64,000 nt of DNA from the NCBI RefSeq assembly GCF_027571385.1, contig NZ_CP085636.1, forward strand, positions 992,001 through 1,056,000, given 5' to 3'. This document shows positions 26,348-35,817 of this stretch, piece after piece. The position numbers were made by a program, and so were the translations under genes. Origin of the DNA: Shewanella sp. MTB7. GTDB lineage: Bacteria > Pseudomonadota > Gammaproteobacteria > Enterobacterales > Shewanellaceae. How positions within the stretch are numbered: the stretch's first letter is position 1; the number at the start of each line of letters is the position of its first letter. The notes under the pieces were generated by a model that had not been told where the DNA came from, ran no database searches, and saw only the letters and a program-made list of their open reading frames with translations.

Positions 26348-27490
26348 TTATGACTCCTTTAATTGTAGAGCTTTAACACTCAAATATTCCAGAGATTGCA
26401 TTTCAGTTAAGCGACTATAAGTTCGTTTAAACTCGAAGCTAAGTGCACCACCTATATAGAGTTGATCTAGTGTTACAGTCGCGCTCAGATAGAGCTTTAC
26501 TCCTTGATCGTAAAGTTCATCAACCAGACTGATAAAACGTCTGGCGGGATCATCATTAGCGGCATAGTGCAGTTGCCGCTCACCTGTTTTGGTGGCTATT
26601 GAACCATCTTCAGTTCCTCGTGCACGGATCCAACCTCTGATCTCTCCACCTAGAGGAGGAATATCACTGAGTAAGATGGTGTCGAAGCGGCTAGCAAGTT
26701 CAATATAATCCAGTTGTGAACGTGGACCGCTGCAGAGGGCGTTAAAATCGATCCAAGCGGTATCTTGATTGGCTTTCACGACTTCAATAGGCCTTCCCAA
26801 GATCATTAAGGGCTGACTGTTACTAAAGGCGCCTGAACTCAACTGCTCGAATAAAGTGGAAAAATTGGCTTGAGGTTCAAGAAAGTAGGTTTGGTGATAG
26901 TTAAGGTGTCGAAGTCGATGATCTTGCTGCCCATCTAGATGTATCTGCTGAGTATGCTGTTGCAGCAGTGTCATCGCAGGTTCGAATCGCTGCCGCTGTA
27001 AGCCATTCTCATATAAGCGTTCAATTGCAATATTAGAGGTCGCAACGAGTACTATATCTAATTCAAATAGGGCACTAAATAGCGTACCTAAGATCATAGC
27101 ATCCCCAATATCAGCGACAAAGAACTCATCGAAACAGATCACATCAGATTCTGCAGCTATGCGCTTAGCAATCCGTTTTAACGGATCTCTATTACCGGAT
27201 TCCAGCATCATCTCTTTATGTATTCGCGCCATAAAACGATGAAAATGCAGTCTCAGAGGCGTGTGGCTAGTCAGCTCAGCAGTAGCATCGCAAAAAAGAT
27301 CCATTAGCATGGTTTTCCCACGACCCACATCTCCCCATAGATAGAGACCTAATATCTGCTGTTTTGAGGGCTCTTTGAGTTGTTGATAGAGCGCATCGAG
27401 TTGAGTAATAACCCGTAACTGAACCGGATCATCTGCAAAGCCGGACTGCTCAAATTTGTGGTGGTAGCGCTCAAGTGGAGAAAAACTCAT
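26348..27490 (-). CDS. zapE: Cell division protein ZapE (AFG1-family ATPase)
   Basis: A 380-residue AAA-type ATPase. Walker A LYLWGDVGRGKTMLMDLF is near residues 46-63, Walker B VICFDEFFVADIGDA is near 116-130, and arginine-rich sensor motifs follow. This matches the AFG1/ZapE family (E. coli YhcM, 375 aa). ZapE associates with the Z-ring and is needed for division under low oxygen or heat. In E. coli zapE lies near rpsI/rplM; here it stands alone between two unrelated genes. No strong Shine-Dalgarno is visible at the ATG (MSFSPLERYHHKFEQ). Confidence 0.92.
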   Translation of the reverse strand: MSFSPLERYHHKFEQSGFADDPVQLRVITQLDALYQQLKEPSKQQILGLYLWGDVGRGKTMLMDLFCDATAELTSHTPLRLHFHRFMARIHKEMMLESGNRDPLKRIAKRIAAESDVICFDEFFVADIGDAMILGTLFSALFELDIVLVATSNIAIERLYENGLQRQRFEPAMTLLQQHTQQIHLDGQQDHRLRHLNYHQTYFLEPQANFSTLFEQLSSGAFSNSQPLMILGRPIEVVKANQDTAWIDFNALCSGPRSQLDYIELASRFDTILLSDIPPLGGEIRGWIRARGTEDGSIATKTGERQLHYAANDDPARRFISLVDELYDQGVKLYLSATVTLDQLYIGGALSFEFKRTYSRLTEMQSLEYLSVKALQLKES

Positions 27491-27643
27491 GACCGAAAAA
27501 ATGACCTGGCTAGATGGATATAATGTATCAGTATACGCTATTTCTTATTAGAGTTTTCCCCGATAATTAGCTAGAAAAGCAGTATTTTATTCTGTAGTTT
27601 AATGTAGGTTTATTGATTCAATATACGACAAGGAAAGTTAATT

Positions 27644-28681
27644 TTGACTAGATTATTGCTTATACTATTACTCGTTACTTTTTCAACCATGAGTGTGGCT
27701 GACAAGTCTCGTGATGTTGTTTTTGGCCTGCTATTAATCAGTGATAATGCGTCTGATAATAAGCTGGCAGCGAAAGACCTATACCACCTTCCGCCTGAAA
27801 ATTCAGAACTTTTAGATCTTGCGGCATGGGTATTGATGAACAGCGCCACAGATTATAATGATGAAGAGGAGGATACGTTAGCTTGGTTGGCAAAAGCCTT
27901 GGGGGCATCCAAGCAGGCAAGATACAGAGATGTGTTAATCGAGCTTAAAAGTAAAACCTCCTCTAAAAAGTTGAAGCGCTATATTAAAGGTGCACTTAAG
28001 GAGATTGGAGACACCCAAGGAGATGGGTTTGACCTTGAAAATTATGATGTTGATAAAGTGAGTAAAGAGCTCATGGCATTGGCCAGCAAAGCTCAAGTCT
28101 CAAAAATGGGATTCCTACAGATAAATGTGGGATCGAGCTTAGAGGATGTGCTGAATAAGTTAGGTGAGCCAAACAGTGTTGGTCAATATGTGCGGAGTAG
28201 TTATAGACCATTTCTGGGTAACCTTAGGCTGCAGAATTTACGTATTACCTACCTGAATGCCGGTTCAATGGAGTTCAGCTTAAACAGTAATGTATGGGTG
28301 CTTAAAAATGCATTTACTCAGTCGAAGGTCGACACCGCAAATCTAGCTCCCGCTGAACTTGCGCTGGTGTCTCAATTGCTCAGTAGTGATTATAATTTGG
28401 TTCGCAAAAGTGCTCGTGAAGCTATAGCAACCAAGTTGACTAATCCCGCAGCGTTAGATCAGGTGGCACAGAGGGTGTGGCAGCTTAGAGATATTGACGA
28501 TAAAGGCATGGGAGATGCGATGGCTTGGCTATGCAAAGTCTTGGCTGCCAGTGGTAATGGTCGCTACCATGATGTGCTCAATAAATTGTATGAACAAGCC
28601 GGCAATAAGAAAATTGTCAAATATGCTAAATCTTCAAAAAAGAAGCTGACACCAACTGAACCCAGCTTTCAGGTGCAATAG
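27644..28681 (+). CDS. Exported protein with HEAT-like repeats around a BamE/SmpA-like domain
   Basis: 345 residues from a TTG start supported by AAGGA at 27630-27634. The signal peptide is LLLILLLVTFSTMSVAD. Two helical blocks resemble each other: DTLAWLAKALGASKQARYRDVLIEL near residues 80-105 and DAMAWLCKVLAASGNGRYHDVLNKL near 290-315. Both sit in HEAT-like repeat regions and flank a central segment with LQINVGSSLEDVLNKLGEP near 163-181, the 'G-S-x-x-x-V-x-x-x-LG-P' pattern of BamE/SmpA/OmlA folds. Probably periplasmic. I know of no named family with this sandwich. It is convergent with the OmpA-family gene. Confidence 0.68.
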   Translation: MTRLLLILLLVTFSTMSVADKSRDVVFGLLLISDNASDNKLAAKDLYHLPPENSELLDLAAWVLMNSATDYNDEEEDTLAWLAKALGASKQARYRDVLIELKSKTSSKKLKRYIKGALKEIGDTQGDGFDLENYDVDKVSKELMALASKAQVSKMGFLQINVGSSLEDVLNKLGEPNSVGQYVRSSYRPFLGNLRLQNLRITYLNAGSMEFSLNSNVWVLKNAFTQSKVDTANLAPAELALVSQLLSSDYNLVRKSAREAIATKLTNPAALDQVAQRVWQLRDIDDKGMGDAMAWLCKVLAASGNGRYHDVLNKLYEQAGNKKIVKYAKSSKKKLTPTEPSFQVQ

Positions 28682-28685
28682 AGTA

Positions 28686-28730
28686 AAATCAAGGGAGTGG
28701 TTAACTCTCAGTTAGCCACTTCTTTGATTT
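28686..28730. terminator. Long bidirectional terminator hairpin
   Basis: 20-base arms at 28686-28705 and 28711-28730 pair throughout when G-U pairs are allowed (three), with a 5-base loop. A/T ends on both sides suit termination from both the rightward HEAT gene and the convergent OmpA-family gene. Confidence 0.8.
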
Positions 28731-28733
28731 AGC

Positions 28734-30173
28734 TTATTTCTGATCAGACCTCAGTACTAATTCAACACGTCTGTTAAGTTTCTGTCCCGCTTCATTGCTG
28801 TTGTTGGCAACGGGTGAGTATTCACCCACTCCCTTACCCGTTAGCTGATCTTTAGGGATTTGGTGTTTAGATGTAAGCTGCTTCACAACAGCTTTTGCCC
28901 GTTTATCTGACAGTAGCTGATTGTAGCTCTGCTTACCTTTGTCATCGGTGTGACCGATAACATAGAAGCGCTGTTTAGGGTGAGATTTAAGGTAGGTAGC
29001 CACAATTTCAACAACATTCTTTGCCTCAGGTAATATCTGGTCACTGTCGAACTTAAACAGTAATCCATCAAGTGCCACATGGCCGGTTTCAGCCATCTTA
29101 TCTGTTAATCCATCAAGATCGATACTGAGCCTATCATCGATGAGTTCTGTCTCTTCAACCAACTTTATTTCACCCCATAATCCCCCTTCAAAGCCGATAG
29201 TGTAGGTCATCGCATGCACATTACCTTGAGGACGTTCGAGTAGGTAAAGATGATAAAATTGGTGATTTTCATTACCAATATGGGCCAATGTTTTGGTGCG
29301 CTTTTCGATGTGGCGAGGTTTGCCACATGCGAGTCCCTGACAGCTAAATGTTTCGACAAACCCAAGTTTAAGCAATGCTGTTTTGTAGTTTGCATTGACC
29401 TCAAATTCAGAATAAGTGCGTGGTAACTTATAGTTGATGTCGGTGATCTTCCCCTCTAACTGTTTAATCTTGTGTTGGCCCTTTTTGACTGAGGTGAAAA
29501 TGTTTGTTTGACCAAAATCTAACTGTTGATAATTTTGAATATACGCACCAGGAAGTCTGGCAATCAAAGGATGGTCGCTGGAATTACTGACATCCTTGTG
29601 ACTCATATCCTCAAATTTTTTCTGCACTATCTCTGTCCCTAAATAGCTTGAGTTGACAGTTATGAGATCGAGTGGCTCGGGAATGACCTCGATAATATCA
29701 AGTTGTAATGACGTTTCTTTTTCCCAATTAACGGCAAAAATTGAAACATATATCAGCTTTTTATCTAATTGTATTTGGGCTGATAATAATGCAGGAGAGT
29801 TTTTAGCAATATTTTTAAGTGGCTTAAGCTGTTTTGTCAACGACTTTATTTTTCCACAATCAGCTTGATGGCATTCAAAAATTATACTGCCACCTAAAGC
29901 CGTTATTTGCTTTTTATAATTATTGATCAGATGACTGGGTTTATAACTGACTGGAATGTCATAACTGATCCTAGTGAGCTTACCGCTGACATTTTGGGTA
30001 GTGACTGCCGATTTATCCACTCCAGCAATAAGTGAAAATGGCGTGAAATGACGCTCAGTCTTTTTATAGGTCTTTGCTTCGGCCAATGGTTCGAAAATGA
30101 GCTCTTGGGCGGTGGCTTGAACGCTAAAGATGATACTTGTGGCCAATAGCAGGCCAAGTCCAACACGAAACAT
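28734..30173 (-). CDS. OmpA-family protein with duplicated DUF4892-like N-terminal domain
   Basis: The start ATG at 30173 (MFRVGLGLLLATSIIFS) is preferred over an in-frame GTG at 30185, which directly abuts the GGAG. After the signal peptide, two similar domains (about residues 40-165 and 200-330) each contain a long helix and a paired-cysteine motif: FECHQADCGK in the first, FSCQGLACGK in the second. The arrangement recalls DUF4892. The C-terminal OmpA-like peptidoglycan-binding domain (about 365-479) has LLFKFDSDQILPEA, VIGHTDDKGKQSYNQLLSDKRA and NRRVELVL. It probably spans outer membrane or periplasm and holds peptidoglycan. It is the last of three leftward exported-protein genes. Confidence 0.82.
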   Translation of the reverse strand: MFRVGLGLLLATSIIFSVQATAQELIFEPLAEAKTYKKTERHFTPFSLIAGVDKSAVTTQNVSGKLTRISYDIPVSYKPSHLINNYKKQITALGGSIIFECHQADCGKIKSLTKQLKPLKNIAKNSPALLSAQIQLDKKLIYVSIFAVNWEKETSLQLDIIEVIPEPLDLITVNSSYLGTEIVQKKFEDMSHKDVSNSSDHPLIARLPGAYIQNYQQLDFGQTNIFTSVKKGQHKIKQLEGKITDINYKLPRTYSEFEVNANYKTALLKLGFVETFSCQGLACGKPRHIEKRTKTLAHIGNENHQFYHLYLLERPQGNVHAMTYTIGFEGGLWGEIKLVEETELIDDRLSIDLDGLTDKMAETGHVALDGLLFKFDSDQILPEAKNVVEIVATYLKSHPKQRFYVIGHTDDKGKQSYNQLLSDKRAKAVVKQLTSKHQIPKDQLTGKGVGEYSPVANNSNEAGQKLNRRVELVLRSDQK

Positions 30174-30235
30174 GACAGTATTCACTCCATGAAGAAGGGG
30201 GCTAAACTCCCCATTGTAAACAAGAACACTCTGAC

Positions 30236-32077
30236 CTATTTACTTGGTAAAAGCGAGATTAGGTGCTGGTAATATCTTTGACTGAAGTTGTCTTGTTCAC
30301 CATCATAGGTGAGCAGGAGAAAGTCATTTATATCATCGAAACTGATGGCCTTATTGATCTCTATTTCTATTATTCTATCATCGTTAATTAGATAGTTATC
30401 AGGTATGACTTGAGCTGCAACTTCTTGTGGGATATCAACCTCTATGATATGTATCACAGGTAGATCATTAGGACTGGTTTGTAGTGACCATTCGAACGTG
30501 CTTACTGTTCCAGAGGTTAGTTCAAGAGAGAGCTGTTTTTTCGCCTCATTAATGGTGATCTCATTAGGGGGGAATGTGGGCCAAAACAGAGCCGAAATAT
30601 CCGCTGTTGTTAGTTTCTGAGGATCATTATGTGTCGGCATATTCCAGGTGAGATAGTCAGTTTCAATGCGGCACATTACATCTTGTGTTTGCTCGATATT
30701 GTAGCGATAGATATATTCAGGCCAGAGGGTTTTATCTAGCTTAAATGCACTTGGTGTTGCGCCGATAATCCCATGCCACTCAGCACTGTCTCTGTGATAC
30801 TTGTCGACACTGAAATTAATTGGCACATCAGTACCGTCATAGCGTGTTGTGACGGTATTGTTATTATACTCTGCTGCTACAGGTTGATAGCCCTGATCTT
30901 CACGTTGGACATTAATCCACTTTTCAAGCTGGCTATTCCAACATTCAACGGGGATTGATTGCTCACTGCTTGAGTCAACTATGCTAGCCATAAGTTGATT
31001 ATTGCTGTTGAGAAAACCAGCCAAACTAAGATTTGGATCACCATATTCCAATGTGAAGAAGCTCGTTAGGTGTGTTGGGGCCAGTGTAAATTGATGTGGG
31101 GTTAACCCCTTATCCATCATATTGGCGTCTACGATTTGCCAATCATTTTCAGACATGATTTTCACATCAAAGGGTGTATCAATATAGCCTTGTGCGATCA
31201 AGGTGTTATTGACCAGAAAACGCACATCGATGGGATCGGAATTAAGGTACTCATCAACTGAGTAGTCACTCTCCTCAATGAGTGCCTTCAGCGCCGCTTT
31301 GCTGCTTGAGAATATTTCATCAACGCCCAAAATCGCGGTGAGGTTGTCACCTATTAATGCTGTAAGGTGTGAGTGTAAGCGCTGTGTTGTAACGAATTCG
31401 TCGGCGTTGCTCTGCTCTGGAGAAAGTTGGTAAACATCGCTGCCTGAGTGGGGATAAAGGGAGTGAAGAATCACTGCGAGCTGTTGTGTTTTAAGTTGTA
31501 TATCACTGCTAGATAATGCCTGTTCGAGCATTATTTCATAACGTTGAAACTCTATATGCGTTAATGGATTAATCGCGCCGTTATGAGAGCTTAATGACAT
31601 AAGTTGAGCGATGCCATTATCGATAACGGCTCCGGTATTAGTCACTGTTTGAGACTGTGCATCATGGTTTGACTTTGTATTGAGTGAGACTTTAAGAGCA
31701 CTTGATTTGAATTGGCTTGAAATAAGAGCTGGAGTCACCCGAGGCGTTAAATTGGTCTCTGTCCAATTAGCAATCAGGTAATACTCTGGGTTTTCAGTCG
31801 TGCTAGCCCAGTCAATCTGATAGTTGCCATCTGGCGTCGTTGTGGATTGTGGGTCACTGGGATCACAACTTTTGTTCTTATCTAAGTCAGCGCAAACATC
31901 AGCACCTGCAACAGCACCTAAATACGCGAGGGTTCCAGTCACCTTGTGGTCAAATTCGTCAGGTGTTGGTGGCTCAATGACTGGTGGGACAATATCTACA
32001 GGATCTGAATCTGAACCGCCACAGGCACTCAGTAATAATGACGAGAGTAGCAAAAGCCTAATTTTACCTTTGAACAT
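30236..32077 (-). CDS. Large uncharacterised lipoprotein (613 aa)
   Basis: The ATG at 32077 has AAGGAT seven bases upstream; an upstream in-frame start at 32107 is less likely. Signal LLLLSSLLLSAC with lipobox LSAC is followed by a Pro-rich linker (VIEPPTPDEF). The first domain (about residues 40-95) has AGADVCADLDKNKSCDPSDP and TTTPDGNYQIDW, resembling small calcium-binding or carboxypeptidase-regulatory-like beta domains of surface lipoproteins. The remainder is mixed alpha/beta and unrecognised. It lies between an OmpA-family gene and another secreted protein gene on the same strand, with gaps of about 60 and 110 bases, so an envelope-linked group is plausible. Confidence 0.68.
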   Translation of the reverse strand: MFKGKIRLLLLSSLLLSACGGSDSDPVDIVPPVIEPPTPDEFDHKVTGTLAYLGAVAGADVCADLDKNKSCDPSDPQSTTTPDGNYQIDWASTTENPEYYLIANWTETNLTPRVTPALISSQFKSSALKVSLNTKSNHDAQSQTVTNTGAVIDNGIAQLMSLSSHNGAINPLTHIEFQRYEIMLEQALSSSDIQLKTQQLAVILHSLYPHSGSDVYQLSPEQSNADEFVTTQRLHSHLTALIGDNLTAILGVDEIFSSSKAALKALIEESDYSVDEYLNSDPIDVRFLVNNTLIAQGYIDTPFDVKIMSENDWQIVDANMMDKGLTPHQFTLAPTHLTSFFTLEYGDPNLSLAGFLNSNNQLMASIVDSSSEQSIPVECWNSQLEKWINVQREDQGYQPVAAEYNNNTVTTRYDGTDVPINFSVDKYHRDSAEWHGIIGATPSAFKLDKTLWPEYIYRYNIEQTQDVMCRIETDYLTWNMPTHNDPQKLTTADISALFWPTFPPNEITINEAKKQLSLELTSGTVSTFEWSLQTSPNDLPVIHIIEVDIPQEVAAQVIPDNYLINDDRIIEIEINKAISFDDINDFLLLTYDGEQDNFSQRYYQHLISLLPSK

Positions 32078-32218
32078 ACTTGTATCCTTACAAATATTGG
32101 AAATCAATCTAATCGCGTCATTATCCTGTTTTTCTACTGGTGAGCTATTACCCGAAGGAATGTATTTCAGACTAAAAAGTATTATCTGTTGATCTGGGAG
32201 TTTGCGGGTTCATGGGTT

Positions 32219-33691
32219 TTATTCTTTAAGGCAATTAGTTAATACCATGACCTTTTTGACGCCAGAATCTAGCTGTTCCATGACGTTGACTTGTTCACTC
32301 GAGTCCATTCCTTTATATAACACGGCAACGTTTGGCTGCGTAAAGAGTGGTGTTAGTCGAGTGCAATCTTTCGATTGATTGATAGAGAGAGTACTTGGGG
32401 TTGTTAGGGCTAAGCTAGCCCAGTCTTTAGTATCAATATCAGTGAGGTTCATTGAGCCAGAAAATGAGGATAAATCACCAAACTTATCTAGTGTAAGGCT
32501 GTTCAGGTATAGCGAGTTTAAAGATGTCAGCGCATCGAGCGGAGATAAAGAGACTAAAGTTCCTCCTTTGATGCTGATCATACTTAACTGCTCAAAATGG
32601 ACAAGGTCGTCGAGTTGACTGTGGCTCCCTTTGGGTAAAGTACAAGTCAACAACGTCACTTGATGAGCCAGTGTAGCCTGAGAGTCTGCCGCAGATTGCT
32701 TGATACAAGATGCGATATGTTTATCGCTAAATTTCAGTTCGGATATGGTCAACACCGGATTACGTTTGATGGTGATATTAATCTCAGCAATATCATCACT
32801 GGTCTCGACTCTGCCGCTTATATTAGCTGTGTAAGCTTGTTTATTATTGTCAGACATAATGGCGGGCAGTCGTAAATTTAGATTGGCATCTACAGTTAAT
32901 CCATTGGACAATTTCAGGTTGTCAAGTTGGGATAAGTCATCAATGTAGAGGTAACTCAATTGATTAAAATTAACGACTTCATCAGCCATGAATTGGTAGG
33001 TTGAACTGATCTCGGATGTCATTTTTATCAAGGGTTCAGAGGGATAATTATCGTCTGAAGACTCATCTACTAACATGTCGTAATGGGGTTGATTATCTAA
33101 CTCATTGAATTTTTTGCTTAGTGGGCGAATAGCTTCCGTTATGTAGCAAAGTTTAAACACCTCAAATAGGTTCACCGTCATTGCGACTCTAGATTGATTA
33201 ATATTAATCTCTATTAAGGCTGAAAATGCATCCTCTTCGCTTGGGGTTGCTGCGAGTAAATGAATGCTATTGACGTATTTCTGCAGTTCCGTAATGGTTT
33301 GTCTAAACTCTGCTATTTTCTGTGGCTGATAGCACGTTGAATCGCGGTTGATGGAGTAAACAAAAGTCTGGTAATGCCCGAGATAGGCTTCGGCAATTGA
33401 TAACATCTCCACTGCGTCTAGTTCCATTTCGCCAATTAAACCGCTTCGCAGTACAGCCTTTGCACTTTCGGTTTGCGCTAATGTCTGATTCAAGCTCTTA
33501 AGATGACCGGTGTGTTGCTTATTGAGTTTACGTGCTTGTTTGAGGATATCATCAGTATTGAGCTGAAACGTATCGATAGCTTCTTTGGTGCTGAGTTGGG
33601 TTGAACTTTCATTACTTGCATGCGCTGAAAAGTGGATAACACACAGAAGGATTGAACTTGGTAATAACATTAAGCTTAACGACTTTCTCAC
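32219..33691 (-). CDS. Exported protein with leucine-rich-repeat-like C-terminal half
   Basis: A 490-residue protein from a GTG at 33691 with GGAG upstream; signal LMLLPSSILLCVIHFSAHAS. Residues about 30-230 are helical. From about 235 on there are repeated short leucine-patterned units, such as LSYLYIDDLSQLDNLKLSNG, LVHFEQLSMISIKGGTL and LDALTSLNSLYLNSLTLDKF, typical of irregular leucine-rich repeats. The cysteines near the C-terminus (KDCTRL, LTNCLKE) could pair after export. It is the first of three leftward exported-protein genes. Function unknown; LRRs usually mean protein or glycan recognition. Confidence 0.65.
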   Translation of the reverse strand: MRKSLSLMLLPSSILLCVIHFSAHASNESSTQLSTKEAIDTFQLNTDDILKQARKLNKQHTGHLKSLNQTLAQTESAKAVLRSGLIGEMELDAVEMLSIAEAYLGHYQTFVYSINRDSTCYQPQKIAEFRQTITELQKYVNSIHLLAATPSEEDAFSALIEININQSRVAMTVNLFEVFKLCYITEAIRPLSKKFNELDNQPHYDMLVDESSDDNYPSEPLIKMTSEISSTYQFMADEVVNFNQLSYLYIDDLSQLDNLKLSNGLTVDANLNLRLPAIMSDNNKQAYTANISGRVETSDDIAEINITIKRNPVLTISELKFSDKHIASCIKQSAADSQATLAHQVTLLTCTLPKGSHSQLDDLVHFEQLSMISIKGGTLVSLSPLDALTSLNSLYLNSLTLDKFGDLSSFSGSMNLTDIDTKDWASLALTTPSTLSINQSKDCTRLTPLFTQPNVAVLYKGMDSSEQVNVMEQLDSGVKKVMVLTNCLKE

Positions 33692-33824
33692 TCTATATTC
33701 TCCGATCGTATGATGAACTATAGTGACAGCTAGCGTTTAAAAAGATGAGTCAACACCTCTAAATGGCGTTGCTGACTTAAAATAGAGACGTTTAGCTGAC
33801 CACTTTTCTAGCTCTCTGTTTGTG

Positions 33825-34286
33825 TCATGTCAGGAAGGGTTTGCCGCAAAATTGTGCGATTTTTTGGCCGAGTCGATTCATCTCTGCCTGACTCCCGAAA
33901 TTGAATCTAAATGGTTTATCTTCCACATTCGATATTATCAATAAGTTGTAGTTGTTAACCCTTGTAGGATCAGAATGGAGGCTGAATGCTTTGATATTTT
34001 CAATAGAAATCTCTTGTTTGGCTACAGGGTAGAGTGAATTAACCTCTGTACTGATTAGTTGTTTATTTAAATCGACTTCAATAGACATTTTTGCAAATAG
34101 TAAATGCCAGCTTAACAGAGCGCCAAATGCCCAATAGATAACTTGAATTTCATCATGACGTCTGAGACCTAAACTAATAACGATGGTTATTAATGCAATA
34201 ATACCGCCTATTACTTTACGACTAATTGAATTGAATCTTTTATTAGTAATGACGGCTTTAGTTGAGGAGGTCTTGTTAAATAACAT
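33825..34286 (-). CDS. Small membrane protein with TM hairpin and PH-like tail (153 aa)
   Basis: The ATG at 34286 (MLFNKTSSTKAV), with AGGAAG upstream and only two bases after the preceding stop, is preferred over a frame that extends to 34376. Two adjacent membrane helices (about residues 27-65) are followed by a soluble domain with alternating strands and a final helix (DLNKQLISTEVNSL ... NRLGQKIAQFCGKPF), like bacterial PH domains that follow membrane hairpins. Together with the upstream gene it forms a tight pair of similar layout. Function unknown. Confidence 0.62.
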   Translation of the reverse strand: MLFNKTSSTKAVITNKRFNSISRKVIGGIIALITIVISLGLRRHDEIQVIYWAFGALLSWHLLFAKMSIEVDLNKQLISTEVNSLYPVAKQEISIENIKAFSLHSDPTRVNNYNLLIISNVEDKPFRFNFGSQAEMNRLGQKIAQFCGKPFLT

Positions 34287-34288
34287 AA

Positions 34289-34984
34289 TCAGCTTCCTAA
34301 TTGTTTTAATAAAAAACCAAGTACAATAAAAATAGGCAGAGGGAGTAGTAGCTTTAACCAAGCCGCTGAAGTCCATAGAGGCTCAATGGTGTGAGTCGAG
34401 AGCCCCCCTGTGTGAGGGGACTTGGTAGTTTCGCTACTAAATACCTCAGAGATATCATGGTTGTGAAATGCTATTTCATTGGGGTACTGGCTAACTTGTT
34501 CAAAGGCCTGTAAGTGAAAACGCTCGACAATGAACAGTAATGCTTGCTCAGTTTCTTTGAACTTCCCTATAACGTAGTTCTGTTTTTGTATTGTGAGTTG
34601 ATAGGTGTTCTCTTTATGTACAGAACGGGCTAGAACTATGACAGTTTTTGTTAATGCTTGCTCTTTTGAACATCTAAGCTTGATGCCGAATAGGCACTGC
34701 TCCAGATAGGTGGTCGCTGTAAGGTTATCTAATACTAAGTGTTGTTTAGCTCCGAGAAAGAAGGTAATTAACAGTATTAAAAACAAGGTGGCATATAAGT
34801 AAAACTCCTGCTGTACGCCTTTAAGAGTTACAAGCATAAGGAGGGCTGCGAGCAAGGGGAATATTAAAATATAAGCAAAGGCTCGAGTCAATAACAGGGC
34901 TTTGGTCGCCAGCATTAACTTATCGGGTAAGGTCTTGTCACTGATATGTACCTTGGCATTTTTCGAGAGTTCGGCGTAATTCAA
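34289..34984 (-). CDS. Membrane protein with TM hairpin, PH-like domain and C-terminal anchor (231 aa)
   Basis: Starts with TTG at 34984, AGAGG well spaced upstream. Two membrane helices (about residues 30-80) are followed by a PH-like soluble region (LVLDNLTATTYLEQCLFG ... FKETEQALLFIVERF), then a polar stretch and a third membrane helix near the C-terminus (LLPLPIFIVLGFLLK). The layout matches the next gene, suggesting paralogues or partners. No motif of known enzymes is visible. Confidence 0.62.
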   Translation of the reverse strand: MNYAELSKNAKVHISDKTLPDKLMLATKALLLTRAFAYILIFPLLAALLMLVTLKGVQQEFYLYATLFLILLITFFLGAKQHLVLDNLTATTYLEQCLFGIKLRCSKEQALTKTVIVLARSVHKENTYQLTIQKQNYVIGKFKETEQALLFIVERFHLQAFEQVSQYPNEIAFHNHDISEVFSSETTKSPHTGGLSTHTIEPLWTSAAWLKLLLPLPIFIVLGFLLKQLGS

Positions 34985-35342
34985 AGGTATACCTCTTCTG
35001 TTAAACCTATCTGGTCATTTAGGCCTGTTTTAGAATGAAGGCAAATTAATATCATAGTAAAAAAATAAAATCCATTATCACTGGGAATAAGAAAGTGATG
35101 TTAATTTATGGAAATTGAGCGACTCATTTTATACTAAATGGGATTGCATATACTGTTTATCATTGCGTGTGGTTGATATGGTTTTTAGGTCATAGCGGAT
35201 ATTCATAGGTTGAATAATGAAACATTTCGTCAATTAATTATATATCAGGTATAACGGAGGGGAGATTACTCTTAGTCATAAAATGCCCCTCTGCTCTGTT
35301 AATGCTTAAAGCCCTATTATTGATAAGACGAGGAGACATGGA
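34985..35342. other. Intergenic region, AT-rich
   Basis: About 360 bases without a supported gene. The only structure noted is a distant GAGGGG / CCCCTC inverted pair around 35256-35292 with a long loop and no T-run. It includes the upstream region of the leftward 231-aa gene. Confidence 0.5.
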
Positions 35343-35762
35343 TTAAGGTAAAGAAGATAAAAACCAACCTTTGGGCGTTTTAATGAATTTACAACTCATT
35401 GTAGAGCGATAGTTTTCACCTATAATTAATAAGCCTATTTTGGCTTGTTCTTGAGCTTGATATTTTTCCTGCTTAACTTTTGATGGTTCACTGAAGGTCA
35501 CTCTCCCGGGTTCAATACTGATAATTTTTTCTTTAATAAACCAGCGTTCATGAGCTCGTTTTAGCACTTTCTCGGCGCGTTTCCTTTCAAAATCTGACGG
35601 TGTGACAGGCATTTGAGCTATAAAGGTTTCAATATCTTTTTTCTCAATAAAATCAAATGTATCTAAACATCGTTGAGTTAATATTTCCGTCTGAGTTCTT
35701 GTGACGTCAGCCATGCTGGTATTTAGCCAAAGTAGAGGTATTAAAACGAGGTAACGTAACAT
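35343..35762 (-). CDS. Small exported protein of the Tad-flanking region (139 aa)
   Basis: Signal MLRYLVLIPLLWLNTSMAD and AAGGAATAATA before the ATG. The mature part has two cysteines (RCLDTF and SCKFIKT) that could form a disulfide, a helical first half with basic residues (KRAEKVLKRAHERW) and a beta-rich second half (KIGLLIIGENYRSTMSCKFI). No family recognised. It lies 55 bases beyond the stop of the 1351-aa lipoprotein gene on the same strand, so it may be the last gene of that transcript. Confidence 0.65.
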   Translation of the reverse strand: MLRYLVLIPLLWLNTSMADVTRTQTEILTQRCLDTFDFIEKKDIETFIAQMPVTPSDFERKRAEKVLKRAHERWFIKEKIISIEPGRVTFSEPSKVKQEKYQAQEQAKIGLLIIGENYRSTMSCKFIKTPKGWFLSSLP

Positions 35763-35817
35763 TATTATTCCTTATCATGGTGGAGAGCGACAAAGTGCTC
35801 TCCACCTTATTCATCAT

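Noticed and set aside
35256..35292. Terminator after the 139-aa exported protein gene
   Set aside because: GAGGGG/CCCCTC arms are short, the loop is long and there is no T-run on the minus strand.
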